Shown piece by piece: positions 42,009 through 54,993 of a stretch of 64,000 nucleotides of DNA. The notes under the pieces were generated by a model that did not search any database, was not told the origin of the DNA, and saw only the letters and a program-made list of their open reading frames with translations. Numbering within the stretch: the stretch's first letter is position 1; each line of letters opens with the position of its first letter. Source of the stretch: Alternaria dauci (Eukaryota; Ascomycota; Dothideomycetes; Pleosporales; Pleosporaceae); contig NC_091275.1 of NCBI RefSeq assembly GCF_042100115.1, positions 1 through 64,000 on the forward strand, in the 5' to 3' direction. A program made the translations under genes and the position numbers.

Positions 42009-42059
42009 CGTGATCTAATGACATAGTTTTGTACGACGGCTTACGCCGAAAAGTCAGAC

Positions 42060-42944
42060 ATGGATGCGATACAGGCTCTAGCTGCAGCCTATAGGGTATA
42101 TAAGCTCTCGGCGGTACAGCCACCTACTGCACTGAAATACGAGCTAGACCAGGGACAGGACTTCAACAAGAATGCGATTCGGAACACGGTGCTGTGCAAC
42201 ACCAAGGCGTTTGCAGATTCCAATGAAGCGAATCTACCAAAGCGAGAATCGGAGACTGAACAGCAGCATCACGACAGGATTGCACGCCGCATTTCAGGAG
42301 AATCAAACTAGGGCGATCGACTCGTTCGTGGAAGATCTGAGGAACCAGTGGCCAAGGCAGAGTCCCAGCGTGCCGTCCAGGACTGAGTATACTGCCTACC
42401 TCGACGTTTTCTCTACAGCGACAACCATTAGGAATCAGTTTGTTCATTGGTTCAACAACCGTCTGTTCATGCAGCAGACTTGTCAACAATCAAGCCAGCT
42501 TGATCGCTATCAAGCTGGGGCATCAAGCTGGCGTATCAATCAAGCCAAGCTAGAGTAGAGGTATAAATCAATTAAGCCAAGCTACTATAAGCTAGCTTGA
42601 TTGTTTGGCTTGATTGGCTTGATAGAATTAATACTCTATAAAGAAGGTTAAAGTAAGTAAGTAAGGTCACGTGGTGATAAGATCACGTGGTGATAAGATT
42701 ATATAAGGATACCCCTACACTATCCCCTTTTAAGCTTCTTGAAAGGGGGATTAATTTTGTTAAGCTAATCAAGCTAAACAAGCCAAGCTTATTAATTTTA
42801 ACCATCAAGCCAATCAAGCTAAGCTGAGGTAGAGGTACCCACTAATCAAGCTAAGCTGGGGCACCCAGCTTGATTGGCTTGATTGTTGACAACTCTGTCA
42901 TGCAGTACCTTGGACAGTCCAGAGAGTTGCCCAAAAGGTGTTAG
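42060..42944 (+). pseudogene. MITE-split gene fragment, unit 2
   Basis: Same frameshift, same MITE insertion point and same downstream remnant as in unit 1. Both lesions therefore predate the duplication of the unit. Confidence 0.5.
42475..42897. mobile_element. hAT-type MITE, unit 2
   Basis: Same 423-bp element and TCATGCAG flanks as at 15352-15774, with one visible substitution near the left end. It was copied with the unit rather than inserted a second time. Confidence 0.85.
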
Positions 42945-43482
42945 TAGGTGTATGAAGCCATACCGTGGTCTCTGCGTAACTTGCCCTCGCTGGCAACCAA
43001 CCGTTGCGGCAACTTGCGTCCCAAGCCATATCGCAACCTTGCAGCTGGAACATTCGGACGCTTTAACTACCTTAGGGCTGGCGCTCCAACCTTCTTCACG
43101 CTGCACCTCTAAAGGCAAATACTAGTGTTATATTATTTGGAACTGCGCTCTTAGATGTACGAGGCAGAGCGACCCTCCCTATCTAGGACTACCTCTTTGA
43201 GATCTTTCGTGTCTTCAACAACTAAACTTTAGTATTCAATATTATATAAGAATAGCACTCTAAAAAGAGAAATAACATGTATTCTACACTCAAGGACGCG
43301 ACCTCTTCTGGGATTAGGGACCGTACTCTACCTTGTTAGTCGGTGCGACTATATGCCGCACCTTGCCGGCACGCCCTGGCCCCCTGCTTTCCATGCCACG
43401 TCTTCTTTTCTCTGCTGTTATTCTTACTACTTTTCTACCCACACACTAATCGCTGGCTTAGAGCGTCAGCCTTGGTTCTAAA
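42945..43482. other. Region upstream of gene D, unit 2
   Basis: Counterpart of 15822-16359 with the lone 68-bp-type unit. Confidence 0.5.
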
Positions 43483-45345
43483 ATGGATCAGTTACAGCTC
43501 GATAGTGACCATTGTCAGGATAAACACAGCGGAAGAGGCTTTCCTGCACAGTGGGACGCTACAGTCGCTAACAACTTAGCATACAGCCCACCTAACCCGT
43601 CCTACAGCAGATTTCTTGCGCGTCGTCTCGCAGAACCATGCCGTGTACCAGGCGATGTACGATACGCGGGATGGATCGTTCCAGAAGTAGGCGACGACGA
43701 AGCGTGCAAGCCGGTTTTCATAGCCCACTCGACACTAGATGCGATATGGCTGCTGAAAGAGACGCTGGGTGCCAGCACACTTGACGCAGAAAATTGGGGG
43801 CGTCTCACAAGCGCTGCTATGGACTTTGCTAGTAGTAAGTCTCTAGAGCCTAGAAACTTAACTACAGCGCGGCTAATGACGCCAACGGAAGGCATCGCGG
43901 AGGACCGCATGGCTATAGACTCAGACAAGGACGATAGCATACCGCCATCAGCACAGAGGGCTACAGGCGACCTTGTGCCGTACCGTAAACGTCCAGCCTC
44001 CTCATCGCCTATTCGCAGCGAGATCCGTGCCAACAGCTTAAACCGCCTAGCAATACAGGAGGACAGCGCGGACGAATCGACGGCTAGGGCTAGCGAAGTC
44101 AACACTATGACAGTACACGCTGGCAAAGACACAGCTAGAGCGGAGGGGGGACACGAGCGCGGAACAAGCGACGAGGACAGCGAAAACCAGAGTGCGACGA
44201 CGCCTCTATCCGTAAAGAGGTCCGCAACAGTTACAAACAAGAATCGTCTTGCAGAGCTACGGCGTACAAGAAAGCTAGAAAGATCGCGTGTAATAAAGCT
44301 CGAGGCGATAGGCTTAAAGGAACCGCCTGAGAAGATGCCTGCGCAGGAACGTATGGCGTACGGCAGCATTGCGCCAGACGATGAGCCGACGATCTCTTGG
44401 ATCTTCAAGCAAAAAGTCGCGGAAGATGCTGATTTCTATACAGCCTCGCCAACACCCTACTATACTGCCTGCAGCATGCTAGCAAAAGCGCGTGCTTTTG
44501 GAAATGCAACCTCGCAGTACAGCGCTGCGCAGTTCCTGCATAATTGGCGGAAACAGGGCACGCCGTTCTTGGTAAAACCAGTAGATCGTTATGTTCTTAC
44601 CCAGACGCAAATGTCGCAGTCAGTGGATAGTAGCGCAACACTTCATACTGATGCCGACAATGCATTCTGCTTTGCCTGGGACATGTGCACACGGTACGAG
44701 ACGATGCTTGCAGCTGTAAACATTGGCACTCGCTGGGCTTTCGCTTTGCTAGGGAAGGCGTACGCTCGCAAGGTCGACGAAATCCAGGTCGCTGATCGTC
44801 TAGCCAGTAACGACAGAACTCGCAACAGGTACGGGAAGGGCCAGGCACGAACAGAGGCTATCACATATTTGGTCCATCTGGTTTGCCAATCACCATCTAA
44901 ATCTGACCACGCAGCCTTTCGTTACCGCCTAAAGCGAGCGACACGATGGTTCGACATAGTTCAAGCTCTAGGCTGGGGATCGCTGCTGCTCATACCCCAC
45001 GAAGAGGTCTCAAACCATTGGCTCGAGCGTGTGCTGCGGAAGAACCAGCGCGATGTTTTTCTTGAGCTAGTGAAGCGCGAACGGCCGGAAATTTGCACGG
45101 CAAGCAGGGCCCTCGAAGCCTGGCTAGGGCCGGATGGAATTACTGGTGCGCCGATTGCTGGAAAGGAGAGGCTTAGCATTGAAGCGAATGCGCTAGCTAC
45201 GGCGGTGGGGTTAACAGAGATTCCAGACAGCGAAGCCGAAGATGACACTGATTCTGACGCATCGGAAAGTATCCCGGCATCGCCGGCGCCATTGCGACAG
45301 ATGTCGGTACTTGAATTATTCTGTCCTGTAAGCCCTATAGGTTGA
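43483..45345 (+). CDS. Gene D, unit 2: unknown protein, 620 residues
   Basis: The product reads the same as in unit 1. The possible terminal intron is at 45328-45395 with an alternative stop at 45473. Confidence 0.75.
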   Translation: MDQLQLDSDHCQDKHSGRGFPAQWDATVANNLAYSPPNPSYSRFLARRLAEPCRVPGDVRYAGWIVPEVGDDEACKPVFIAHSTLDAIWLLKETLGASTLDAENWGRLTSAAMDFASSKSLEPRNLTTARLMTPTEGIAEDRMAIDSDKDDSIPPSAQRATGDLVPYRKRPASSSPIRSEIRANSLNRLAIQEDSADESTARASEVNTMTVHAGKDTARAEGGHERGTSDEDSENQSATTPLSVKRSATVTNKNRLAELRRTRKLERSRVIKLEAIGLKEPPEKMPAQERMAYGSIAPDDEPTISWIFKQKVAEDADFYTASPTPYYTACSMLAKARAFGNATSQYSAAQFLHNWRKQGTPFLVKPVDRYVLTQTQMSQSVDSSATLHTDADNAFCFAWDMCTRYETMLAAVNIGTRWAFALLGKAYARKVDEIQVADRLASNDRTRNRYGKGQARTEAITYLVHLVCQSPSKSDHAAFRYRLKRATRWFDIVQALGWGSLLLIPHEEVSNHWLERVLRKNQRDVFLELVKRERPEICTASRALEAWLGPDGITGAPIAGKERLSIEANALATAVGLTEIPDSEAEDDTDSDASESIPASPAPLRQMSVLELFCPVSPIG

Positions 45346-45473
45346 ACAATAAACCGGGTTACCTGACGACCCTGAACTATGCGCTGCGGAAAAAGAGTGA
45401 TGGGCTCGAAGAGCACAATGCTGAGCTTCTAGCGACACTCTACGGAAGTAGTGAGGTAGACGAGAGTTGCTAG

Positions 45474-46113
45474 TCATAGCGGTGCTTATTAGCAGGTGGG
45501 GTGTATGCGTCCGTGTTGCGGAAGCTTGCCAATTTAGTGTTAGGCTAGGTCTGTCGTCTAAGTCACCGGCTGTACCGTGGCTCTCGACGATTACAGCCTG
45601 CTAGGAAGCTGCTGTCGTATTGCGATACAGATAAGTCAACAACACCGCAGGCTACAAATCTACAAATAACTACAAAGAAGAGCGAAACACATAGCGGCTT
45701 CCTCTCTTTTCCTTAAAGGTTGCCGCGCAAGGTGCTATTACCTTTGCCTGCGGAGAATAGTAACAGGATGCCTCTACACTGTGCTACTTCAGCCACTAAT
45801 GCAATGTAGACTTCGCAGGCTCTATTCTCTAGTGCCTGCGTCTTTTTACTATTACGTTAATTATGTAAATAGTAGAGAAGAGACACAGTTAAGATTAAGA
45901 AACGGATTACATGCGACAACGATAGTACGGTTAATATTGGGGTTGGTGTTTTTCTGAATTTACAGTTAATACGAAATATTTTAAAAAATCATAACACTAC
46001 GTAACGTGTATTAATCTCTTCAAAAGCTGTATAGGATAGAAGATGTATATAGTATATACGTGTTTTATAGGAGAGAAGATGTAAAATTATAGTGGAAGCT
46101 ATAATAGCTTACT
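45474..46113. other. Convergent intergenic region between D and E, unit 2
   Basis: Counterpart of 18351-18990. No gene is seen. Confidence 0.5.
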
Positions 46114-49100
46114 CTACACTGGGGACTCCTGTATAATAGTATGACATCGGTCAACCCATGCATAATCAGAACTACCAAACACGCATTGAATAAAACCTTT
46201 AGCATCGCTCCGTAGTCGCATTAACTCTGTACGTCTCTTCTCAAGAACGGAATCATAGTTGATCGCTATGTCGCTGTTCCTTGGGGAGTCTCGACGCCCA
46301 CTAGTAACCCGAATCCATTGCAGTTGTCGAAGGAAGCGGTTGTTGCAACCTTTGTGCTCTACCCCAGATAGTACTATGTTAGCAATGCTTCTTACTTGGG
46401 AAAAGGGCCTCTCTTAGGGAAGTCTTACCAATCTTCTTCGTCATCTCCCGTACCGAAAGCACCCAACCATCGTCTTCCTCCGACGGGAAGTAATCTGGTC
46501 GAAGAGACCAGAGCATTCTTGTTACCAAGGCGGCCGCAAACATTTCAGAGTTCTTGGTTGGTCCTTTGGAAAACTCAGTCGCATTCACCGCTACAGTAGG
46601 GGTAGCTGAAGAGGATGCAAGGGTTAACACCAACATGAGCATTAGATCGCATTTTGGCTGACCTAAGCACTCGATGAGGCACTGACGTGCTCTGTGGTAG
46701 TGTTCACGAACCTTCTGATTCATGCCGGACTTTGAGAACTGGCCGTCCAACTGCTGAAAACCTTTTTCAACTAGCGGCGGGATGGCGTTAAAAGGGATTT
46801 GGCAACCAAAGTCGATAGTACTCTTTGTTTGCGAGCGCCGCTTTGCTTGGTGTACTGCCTCAATCGCTGCCCGCTTGAGGCTGCCCGGTCTCGCCGCTAT
46901 AGCGGATGGGGCCGGAACGTTACCGACTAGCCGCGTCATTCTCCGGTAGCTCAATCGGCCATGGTATGAACCAGGCACACAGTCAATGCGGCACGCCGCT
47001 AGAGCTGACATTATGGCGCTGATCCAGTATTCCTCCTTCATCGCCTTGGCCCTGGCGTGTTGCACGGCAGCGCGTAACACAGTGAACCAGCTCGCGTTCT
47101 TTGAAAAGAGGTAGCTACTAGATTGGCCATGGCTGTTAACACACTCCCAGTAGAGCTCTTGCGCAAAGTCGCGTCGCGTCTGGCTTCTCAAACCCGAAGT
47201 CGCTTCTGGATAAAAGACAGGAAAGATCGACTCGTACTCCCTGTACTGTGTTAGCGGCTGATATTTGAAACGCTAATTGCACGAACCCTGCAGAGAAGGG
47301 GTGCTCGCTTTCAGCCCAACGCGTCACCTGCTCTTGCGCCTCCTGTCGTGCCTGCAGTGTTGTTAGGCTTACGCTTTGAGCATTGCCCCGTCCGCCCTTG
47401 TTCAGAGCGCGATAGAATTGGTGTGTTACGAAAGCGATTGTCTGCGGCTTCCACATCTCTTCGAGCACCTCTACTAGGAACTCTTCTGCGCCACGAGGCC
47501 CTTTACCTGTGAGCCCACCAAGCTCACGGAACCATACCTCGCTGTGACAATAAGCGGCAACCTGGGGCCCATAGTGGTGGCGAATGGAAGCAACGTGCAT
47601 CATAATAGGTCGTCCATTGTCCATGCGCGGCCAACGCACTAGGTTAGCATGGCCACTGCCTTGCAGATTGAGCATGTTGGGGTCGATAAACGGCCACCCA
47701 CCCTGCTCAATGCTTTCTATGGTGCAGAGAGGCCCGAGCACTGAGCCCACTAAAGACCGGGGGAACCCAGTAAAGCAGTAGCTGCCAAGGCGATCGAATG
47801 CGGCCACACCTTCCGCTAGGGCAAAAGGCAGCCCTTTAGAGCCAGCAGCCTTGAAGCGACGATAAAACTCGTCTGATGCGTGCGCGAACAGACTAGCAAA
47901 GGAGGAGAGAACCTTTGGAAAGATGCGTTCTTTGAACGCGAAGAGGACATCAATGTAGGTAGGTTGTTCCAGCGAGAAGTACCGGATTAGCTGGAGGATA
48001 GGTTGAAGCACTGTCGCAAAATTCCGTTGACCGTCAGCTAACTGCGACACCTGCACAGACAGAACTTGCTCCATCCTAAACGCGTACAGTTCTTCCTTTA
48101 TAGCGGCTTTAATCCGCTGTTGCTCGCGAGCGAACGGTTGGGAAGACGTAGGGTTATCAGGAGTCTGTTCGCCTCGCAATTTCCGCAGTAAACGCTGCCG
48201 CTTCGCCGCTACCCGAGGGTTTAGGTTGCCATCCTGATCTGGCAGCGTCAGGGCAGCCGTGGCAATGCCCTTGGTAGCAAGTAAGTTGCCGGGGCTATGG
48301 CGTATAGTTCGCTTAATGTTGGAGTACGCCTGAAAATAACCACTAGTCAACACGCTCGCACCGTTGTTCTGATAGCTCATGTTGTCCTCCATTACAGCGA
48401 GCACGTTGTCGCGTAGGAATGCTGGGGGCTGCGCGGAGGAGAAGTTGCCGTACGATGGATGGAAGGCAAGAGGGTAGAAGGTAAAGTCGCGCGGGTGTTG
48501 GTATTGGCGAACAACGTTGTTGCGATTGGCAAGGAGGCAGCGCGCAGGTGCGAGAATGACACCGACGTCATTAGAGGCGTTAGGGAGGTTGGAAGATGCT
48601 ATTGAGTGGATGTCGACCGCTAGCGCGTAGGAGACCGTCTCAATGCTCTCCAGTCTATACTTGTCCTCTAGTGCGCGTAGAAGATCCTGTGTGTAGTTAT
48701 CAAACGGCTGTTGATGGTCGTGCGGCGGGGGAATTGGATCGCCTGTTTGTGTACCGCTCTGTGGGGGCGTAGCCCCCTCTGCGCCGCCTTCGGACCTAGC
48801 CGCCGCGTCTTCAGAGTTAGATAAATCATTCTGAGAGTTTGGTAAATCATTCCCAGAGTTTGACAAATCATTCCCAGAATCAGACGTCTCGCTATCAGAG
48901 TCAGACGTCTCGTCATCAGAGTCAGACGTCTCGTCATCAGAGTCAGACGTCTCGTCATCAGAGTCAGACGTCTCGTCATCAGGGCGCAACCGGGTTTCCT
49001 TAGGCAGACTATTGAGTTGCTCAGTAGACAACTCAATTGGAAGGTTCTGCCCGTAGTCATACGCATGGAACGCTGGCAGGTTCTCAGTCCAGAACGGATC

Positions 49101-50010
49101 CTGCGTGTTCTTGCGCACGTACTCTGGCCACCCTTCCATGAACTGCTCCTGGAACGTTTCCCACTTGACGATTGAGATCGATTGCGACTGGGGTCCATCC
49201 AATTTCCAAGAAGCCTCAACACCCTCTCCAAGTAATACGCCTGTAAGGAAGACTTTCTTAATGTACGACGTAAGGAACAGGGCATGGGAGGGTTTGAGAG
49301 CGCTGTGCTCAGACGCCTTCTCGCGGCGTTTGCGACGTTCGCTGCCTGACAGAAGAGGGTCTACTGTGCTATCGACAGGGTGCATAACAATAAACCAAGA
49401 TTCGCGCGTTCCACCCTTTGCAAGACGGAAGGTACGATGCTCCATATCAAACGACAGTCCGTGGCTGTGTTTAGCGCTGTATGGAGCTCGCCAGTGTTTA
49501 AAGCTGATTGTTACGTGGTCGAAGAACGTAGAGAACTTCACAATGGGTTGGAGCGGCCGGCCGATGATAATGATAAGGTCGAGGTGGAACTCAGGGATAA
49601 ATTTGTCCTCAGGCTTGGCTGGTCGGGACCCAACGCGCCTCGATCCGTAGTCTATCGTGTATCGCTTCTGCAGCATTCCAATAGCCTTACTGCCGTTAAA
49701 TTCGGGGCTGTCTATCATCTTGATAAATCCCTTCACTACTACGTAGTTACTATATGCGTACAAGTAGGATGCTCTTAAACTCACCAGGTAGTCGGTGGTC
49801 ACCTCCGCTGTGGTCAATAGCCCAGGTAAGTTGATTATTCGCTATTGCGTCTTCGTCCCCAAGGCTGCTCTCGTGGTATTCTTCTCCATCATGCTCGTCA
49901 GGTTCTCTATCGTGCTCATCAGGTTGCACATCTTGGTACAGGCCGTCCTCCTCTCCAGCACTGCTGTTATCGTAATCGCTATCGTTTTGTTGTGCAAGAT
50001 CTAAAGACAT
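46114..50010 (-). CDS. Gene E, unit 2: unknown protein, four exons, about 1241 residues
   Basis: Exons by the same reading are 49785-50010, 47328-49738, 46429-47272 and 46114-46358. All splice signals are conserved. The only coding difference seen is one extra DETSDSD heptad (21 bp, around 48890-48980). Confidence 0.72.
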
Positions 50011-50168
50011 GATGATAAGAACAGTATTATATAAAATAGTACGTTGGCTAAGGGCTGAGGATCTTGTAGGGTAGATCGATAGATGATGATCGAGAATCAC
50101 AATATCCAGTGCAGAGGAAAGAGGAGAGGAACAGTGTCTATTGGGTTAGGGCTAGGGTCAGATACGGA

Positions 50169-52436
50169 TTACTTCCTCCAAGCCCCTCGTTGTTTCTGTC
50201 GAGTCTTTTCGCTTGGAGAAGCACTGCCCTCTACAGCTACCTGGTCGCCAAGGGTGTGTTTCTTACGGTGTTTCTTTCGGGTCTTTTCGCTTAGAGAAGC
50301 ACTGCCCTTTACAGCTACCTGGTCGCTAAGGGTGCGTTTCTGACGGTGTTTCTCTCGGGCTGCAGCAAGGTCGCTTAGACTCAAGTCCTCAATCCCCCTG
50401 TTTTGAACTTTGGTCTGCTGGGATGCCTTGGGTATGCGCGGCTCAGTTGAGGGGTGAGAAATTAGCTCTGGGGTAAGCTGGTCCGAACTCGACCGTGCTG
50501 AAACGCTACGTGCCGCTTCAGAGACTGTCAGATTGAGCTCTCTCTCTCTGCTAGACTCGGCGTTAGAGTGCCTTGCGGGCAGCGGAACCTCTTGACTTGT
50601 ATTATCAGAGTCTTCTAGAGTGTGTCTAGACATCCATTCAGTGATTGCGACCTGAATTGTCTCTAGCAAGTCGTTTGCTGCCCTAGTAGACTGGAGCGCA
50701 GGTTCGTTGACGACTTCAGGGACCTGACAGATAGCATCACACGCGATTTGTGCGATTGTAGGCGTTCGCGCTATGTAGGTATCGCTTTGAATTAGGCACG
50801 CCAAGTGCTTGTTGTGCAAGGTTGGCCCTGTGAAACTGGTCACAATTGACAGCAGTTCTCTCCACACCTTATGCTGGAAGCGTGCGCCGTAGTTCTTGAT
50901 CTCTGCACTTGGGTACTCGTCAATATAGCGGTCTAGTATAGAGCTTGTGAATGCTTCCGCATTTTGCTGTACGTGTTGCAGTACTTCTTGTTGGAGGTCA
51001 AGAGATTTTTGATCAGCCTGGCCGGCATGCCTGCTCTGCAGCACGGGCACTAGATACTTCCGCAGTGCGGGTTTGTTGTTGTCGCTGTCAGACACCTTGG
51101 CGGATCCGCTGTTTACCCATTGGCTGACGTGGGTCATAATACTCCTCATAAGCTTCCCCTCTTTCTTCGGGGTTTTTAAGAGAGCGAGGATGTTTGTGTA
51201 CGTGTGTGTGGGCTTTGAAAGTACAGTGGAGTATAGCGCATGGTAGGCCTCATTGCTTAGAGTTGGGAAGAAGCCCTGCCGGCGCGTATGGGAAGGGCCA
51301 GGATCCTTGTCTAACTCCTCGCCAGGGTAGAACAGGTCTTGTACGTCATGGGGACTTCGTGCCTGGGGCAGGCTAGCTAGCGTGTTCCAGTCTGCTAAAC
51401 TGGCGTCAACCCCATACTGCTTTCGAATAGATGTAGAGATGCGAAGTACGTTCTCAAACGCAGCGAACCAATGCTAGACAGTAGATTAGCAAGACAGGTC
51501 AGAGTATTTCGGCGGCGGGTTACACATACGTCATCTATCCGACAACTAGCCATCCACTCAAAAGTGGAGAGATTAAACGTTGCCTGCCCAATTGCGGTAG
51601 AACACCAACGCGTAAGCAGGGGCTGCCAGTTTTGATTTCTCCACAGGGTAACTAGCCGCCGTATTGGGAACTTGACGCGGCTACTAAGCTGAAGATGCTC
51701 TCTCATCTCTTTCTCAACTGACTTGCTTGAGCCTTGAAAGAGATTGGCGTTTGTGCAGAACAGGCTGGTTAACTCGGACCATATCTGGCCATGATTGTCA
51801 GGGAGCGTAATATCGGCCCGATTCGCCCGAAGTTTAACACGAGTGTCTGGTGGTAGCGTGTCTAAAAAGGTTAGGGGCTGTTGTTCACAGTACGCGCGTT
51901 AAGGGGCACCCGCCTTTATCGTAGATGCGGCACACCCACCACCTCTCCTCTTCTCCTAACTGCCGAAGGCGAAGATACTCTTTGAATGCCTCTACACGAT
52001 GGTGACCCGTAATAAGTTCCGCTGTCCCTCCAGTCACGCTTTTCCAGCTCTTGAACGACGGCCATTCCAATCCTTCCTTATCCGCAAACGTGGCAGAAGT
52101 AACTGTGCTCTGAGCTGGCAATTCCACCTTCAGATGATGAAGCATCTGCTCTACGTGTTCCTTAGAACAGGCAATCTGCAGTTGGTGGCTAGGGTCTCGT
52201 CGAAGAATACCAGTTTCGTTAAAGATCTCGCAGAGGCGGCGCTGGTGTGCTGTGTCAATAGACCTATTGACACCAAAACTCCATTCTGCGCTAAGCGCAT
52301 CGATTGGAAACTTCGCTATAGCGAGTAGGTATGGCGCAGCTTGTTCGTGGATAGGAGTTGTCTCTTCAATCTCTGGATCATTCGTACGCTGCCGTTTGCT
52401 GTTTTTGGTTAAAACGTTTGCTAGAGGGCGCTTCAT
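50169..52436 (-). CDS. Gene F, unit 2: ParB-like domain protein, spliced
   Basis: Same open frames, canonical intron (51474-51529) and unresolved frame change (51878-51935 if it is an intron) as in unit 1. Because both copies share the change, it is not a random sequencing error in one copy. Confidence 0.65.
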
Positions 52437-52594
52437 TGCAACGTTGTTAGAAAGAACACAGAAACTAAGGTAAGTGGAAAAGAGATAAGAGAAGGTAAGA
52501 AAGCAATAGAGAGGTACTACACAAGGTATAAGTAGGCGAGAAGCCGTCTATTCTTGCATAGGCCGCTGTAAGTCTAGCGGTGAGTGTTAGTCAC
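52437..52594. other. Upstream region of gene F, unit 2
   Basis: Counterpart of 25293-25450. No motif is seen. Confidence 0.5.
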
Positions 52595-53406
52595 TCTCGC
52601 CCCCAAGGGCAGCACCTTACGGCAATCCGCGGCTACTATCTCGCCCCTGGGGGCAGCACTCTACGCCTACTATCTCGCCCCCGGGGGCAGCACTCTACGG
52701 CTACTATCTCGCCCCCGGGGGCAGCACTCTACGGCTACTATCTCGCCCCCGGGGGCAGCACTCTACGGCTACTATCTCGCCCCCGGGGGCAGCACTCTAC
52801 GGCTACTATCTCGCCCCTGGGGGCAGCACTCTACGGCTACTATCTCGCCCCCGGGGGCAGCACTCTACGGCTACTATCTCGCCCCCGGGGGCAGCACTCT
52901 ACGGCTACTATCTCGCCCCTGGGGGCAGCACTCTACGGCTACTATCTCGCCCCTGGGGGTAGCACTCTACGGCTACTATCTCGCCCCCGGGGGCAGCACT
53001 CTACGGCTACTATCTCGCCCCCGGGGGTAGCACTCTACGGCTACTATCTCGCCCCTGGGGGCAGCACTCTACGGCTACTATCTCGCCCCCGGGGGCAGCA
53101 CTCTACGGCTACTATCTCGCCCCCGGGGGCAGCACTCTACGGCTACTATCTCGCCCCTGGGGGCAGCACTCTACGGCTACTATCTCGCCCCTGGGGGCAG
53201 CACTCTACGGCTACTATCTCGCCCCCGGGGGCAGCACTCTACGGCTACTATCTTGCCCCTGGGGGCAGCACTCTACGCCTACTATCTCGCCCCCGGGGGT
53301 AGCAACTTGCAGTAACTTGCAGCAACCCGCGCCTACTATCTCGCCCCTGGGGGCAGCACTCTACGCCTACTATCTCGCCCCTAAGGGTAGTACTCTATAG
53401 ATACTA
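52595..53406. repeat. GC-rich 34-bp array, unit 2, about 24 units
   Basis: The same units as in unit 1, but the array is about 1 kb shorter. It lacks most of the AACTTGC-type inserts; one remains near 53300. Confidence 0.93.
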
Positions 53407-53486
53407 TCTTACCCCTAGGGGTAGACCTCTATAGCTACTCTCTTACCTCTAACCCTATGCTAGTTATACTGTTTACCTCTATAGTA
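53407..53486. other. Degenerate junction between units 2 and 3
   Basis: Same layout as 27269-27346, including CTAACCCTA, with a few substitutions relative to it (for example CCTCTAACCC against ACATCTAACCC). Confidence 0.7.
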
Positions 53487-53568
53487 TTTAGGGCTTCTTA
53501 GTTACTTAAGGCTTCTTAGTTATTTAGGGCTTCTTAGTTACTTAGGGCTTCTTAGTTACTTAAGGCTT
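53487..53568. repeat. 18-bp satellite, unit 3, about 4 units
   Basis: Only four full TTAGGGCTTCTTAGTTAY units and a partial one remain between the junction and the AT-rich block. Confidence 0.93.
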
Positions 53569-54993
53569 TTAAGATTAATTTATATTAAAGTTAAAGTAAA
53601 ATAGTAGTAAAGTTTATATTTATTTTATTCTTATAATATTATTAGCTATATAGTAATATAAATAATAAAACTATATACTTTAGAAATAAATCTTACTATT
53701 AGTAATAAAGGATTTAAAAAACTATACTAACTATTACTTAAAATACTTAAAAACTCTTTTTTTAAATAAAATAAAAAAAAATTTATTTTTACCTTAAATC
53801 TTTTATTAACTTTTAATAAATACTACTTTTAAAATTATTTCTTTCTACTAGTTTACTTAATTAAAAATAGCTATATAGTTAGAAGTAGTATATAAAAGGC
53901 TATACTTAAGGAGCTATTATATAAGTATACTATTATTTTATTAAATAAGAAAAGAAGTTAAGGAAAGCTATAGTTTAAAAGTTATTTAGGAAGTAGTAGC
54001 TTAGAGTATTATTTATTTAGTATACTAGTATAGAATCTAAGTAAACTACTTACTACTTAGATTCTATAAGTAGTATACTTTATATATATAACTAAGATCC
54101 TATTAAGGAATAAACTAATTAGGCTTTAGCTTATTATATAGTAAGTTAATTAGAAGTAACTAGTTATTATAAAATAATAAATTATAAAAAACTACTTCTT
54201 ATTTTTTAAATAACTATACTTAGTAGTTACTAATACTTTATTATACTTTTTTTTCTTAAAGAAAAAATACTAAATTTTTATAAAATATTTTTTATTTTAA
54301 AGTATTAAATATTTTATTCTTTTACTTTATAAATATCTTTATCTTAAATATAAGTTATACTCTTTTCTTCTTTTTATAAAGTAGTTAAAAGTTATTAAAT
54401 CTAAGTAAACCTTTATATAAGAATATAGATAAATAAAAAAGTAAAAAAATCTTATTTAATATATTACTATATACTATATACTTACCCTTAGTTAAGTAAA
54501 ATAAATAACTTTTTTTAAAAGGTTTCTTAATTATAGTAAAACTTTATAAATTCTTAATCTTTATTTAAGTTTTATATATAGTAGTATAAATTTCTTTTAT
54601 AAAGATAATATAAGAAAGTCTTACTTAGTAGTAACTAGTATTTAGTTAATATAGCTTTAAACTATCTTTACTTATTACTTAATTAAATACTTAATAACTT
54701 TATTCTTACTTTAGTATTTATTATTCTACTTATTTAAATAAAATTTAATTTAACTAGCTTTATTTTATACTTTTTCTTTATTTATTACTTTATTATTATA
54801 AAGTAAAAGTAGTCTAGTTTTATTACTTCTATAGTAATATTATTAAATAATAAATAAGAAAGAAAAAAATTAATTATTATAAATATATTTAGTAGAAAGT
54901 ATATTTTTTAAAGATATAGTAAAAGGATTACTAACTATTTATACTAATAGATATATAAATTTTTAAAAGATTAGGTAATACTAACTTTAATAT
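53569..54993. other. AT-rich RIP-like block, unit 3
   Basis: Closest to unit 2 in the variable segment. It carries its own transitions (for example ATTTATTTAG against ATTTATCTAG) but keeps some C or G positions that unit 2 has lost near 54060-54130. Confidence 0.75.

Larger units (their letters stand above)
27347..53486. repeat. Subtelomeric unit 2 (complete, about 26.1 kb)
   Basis: This is a full second copy in the same orientation. Gene products A, D and F read the same as in unit 1. B is 216 residues longer and E is 7 residues longer, both through repeat number. The satellite and the 34-bp array are about half as long as in unit 1, and the 68-bp array has two fewer units. A single-base difference is visible inside the MITE (15425 T against 42548 C region). 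Confidence 0.92.

Noticed and set aside
158..53486. Starship-type giant transposon
   Set aside because: No DUF3435 tyrosine recombinase (captain) was found at either edge, and the units are in tandem at a telomere.
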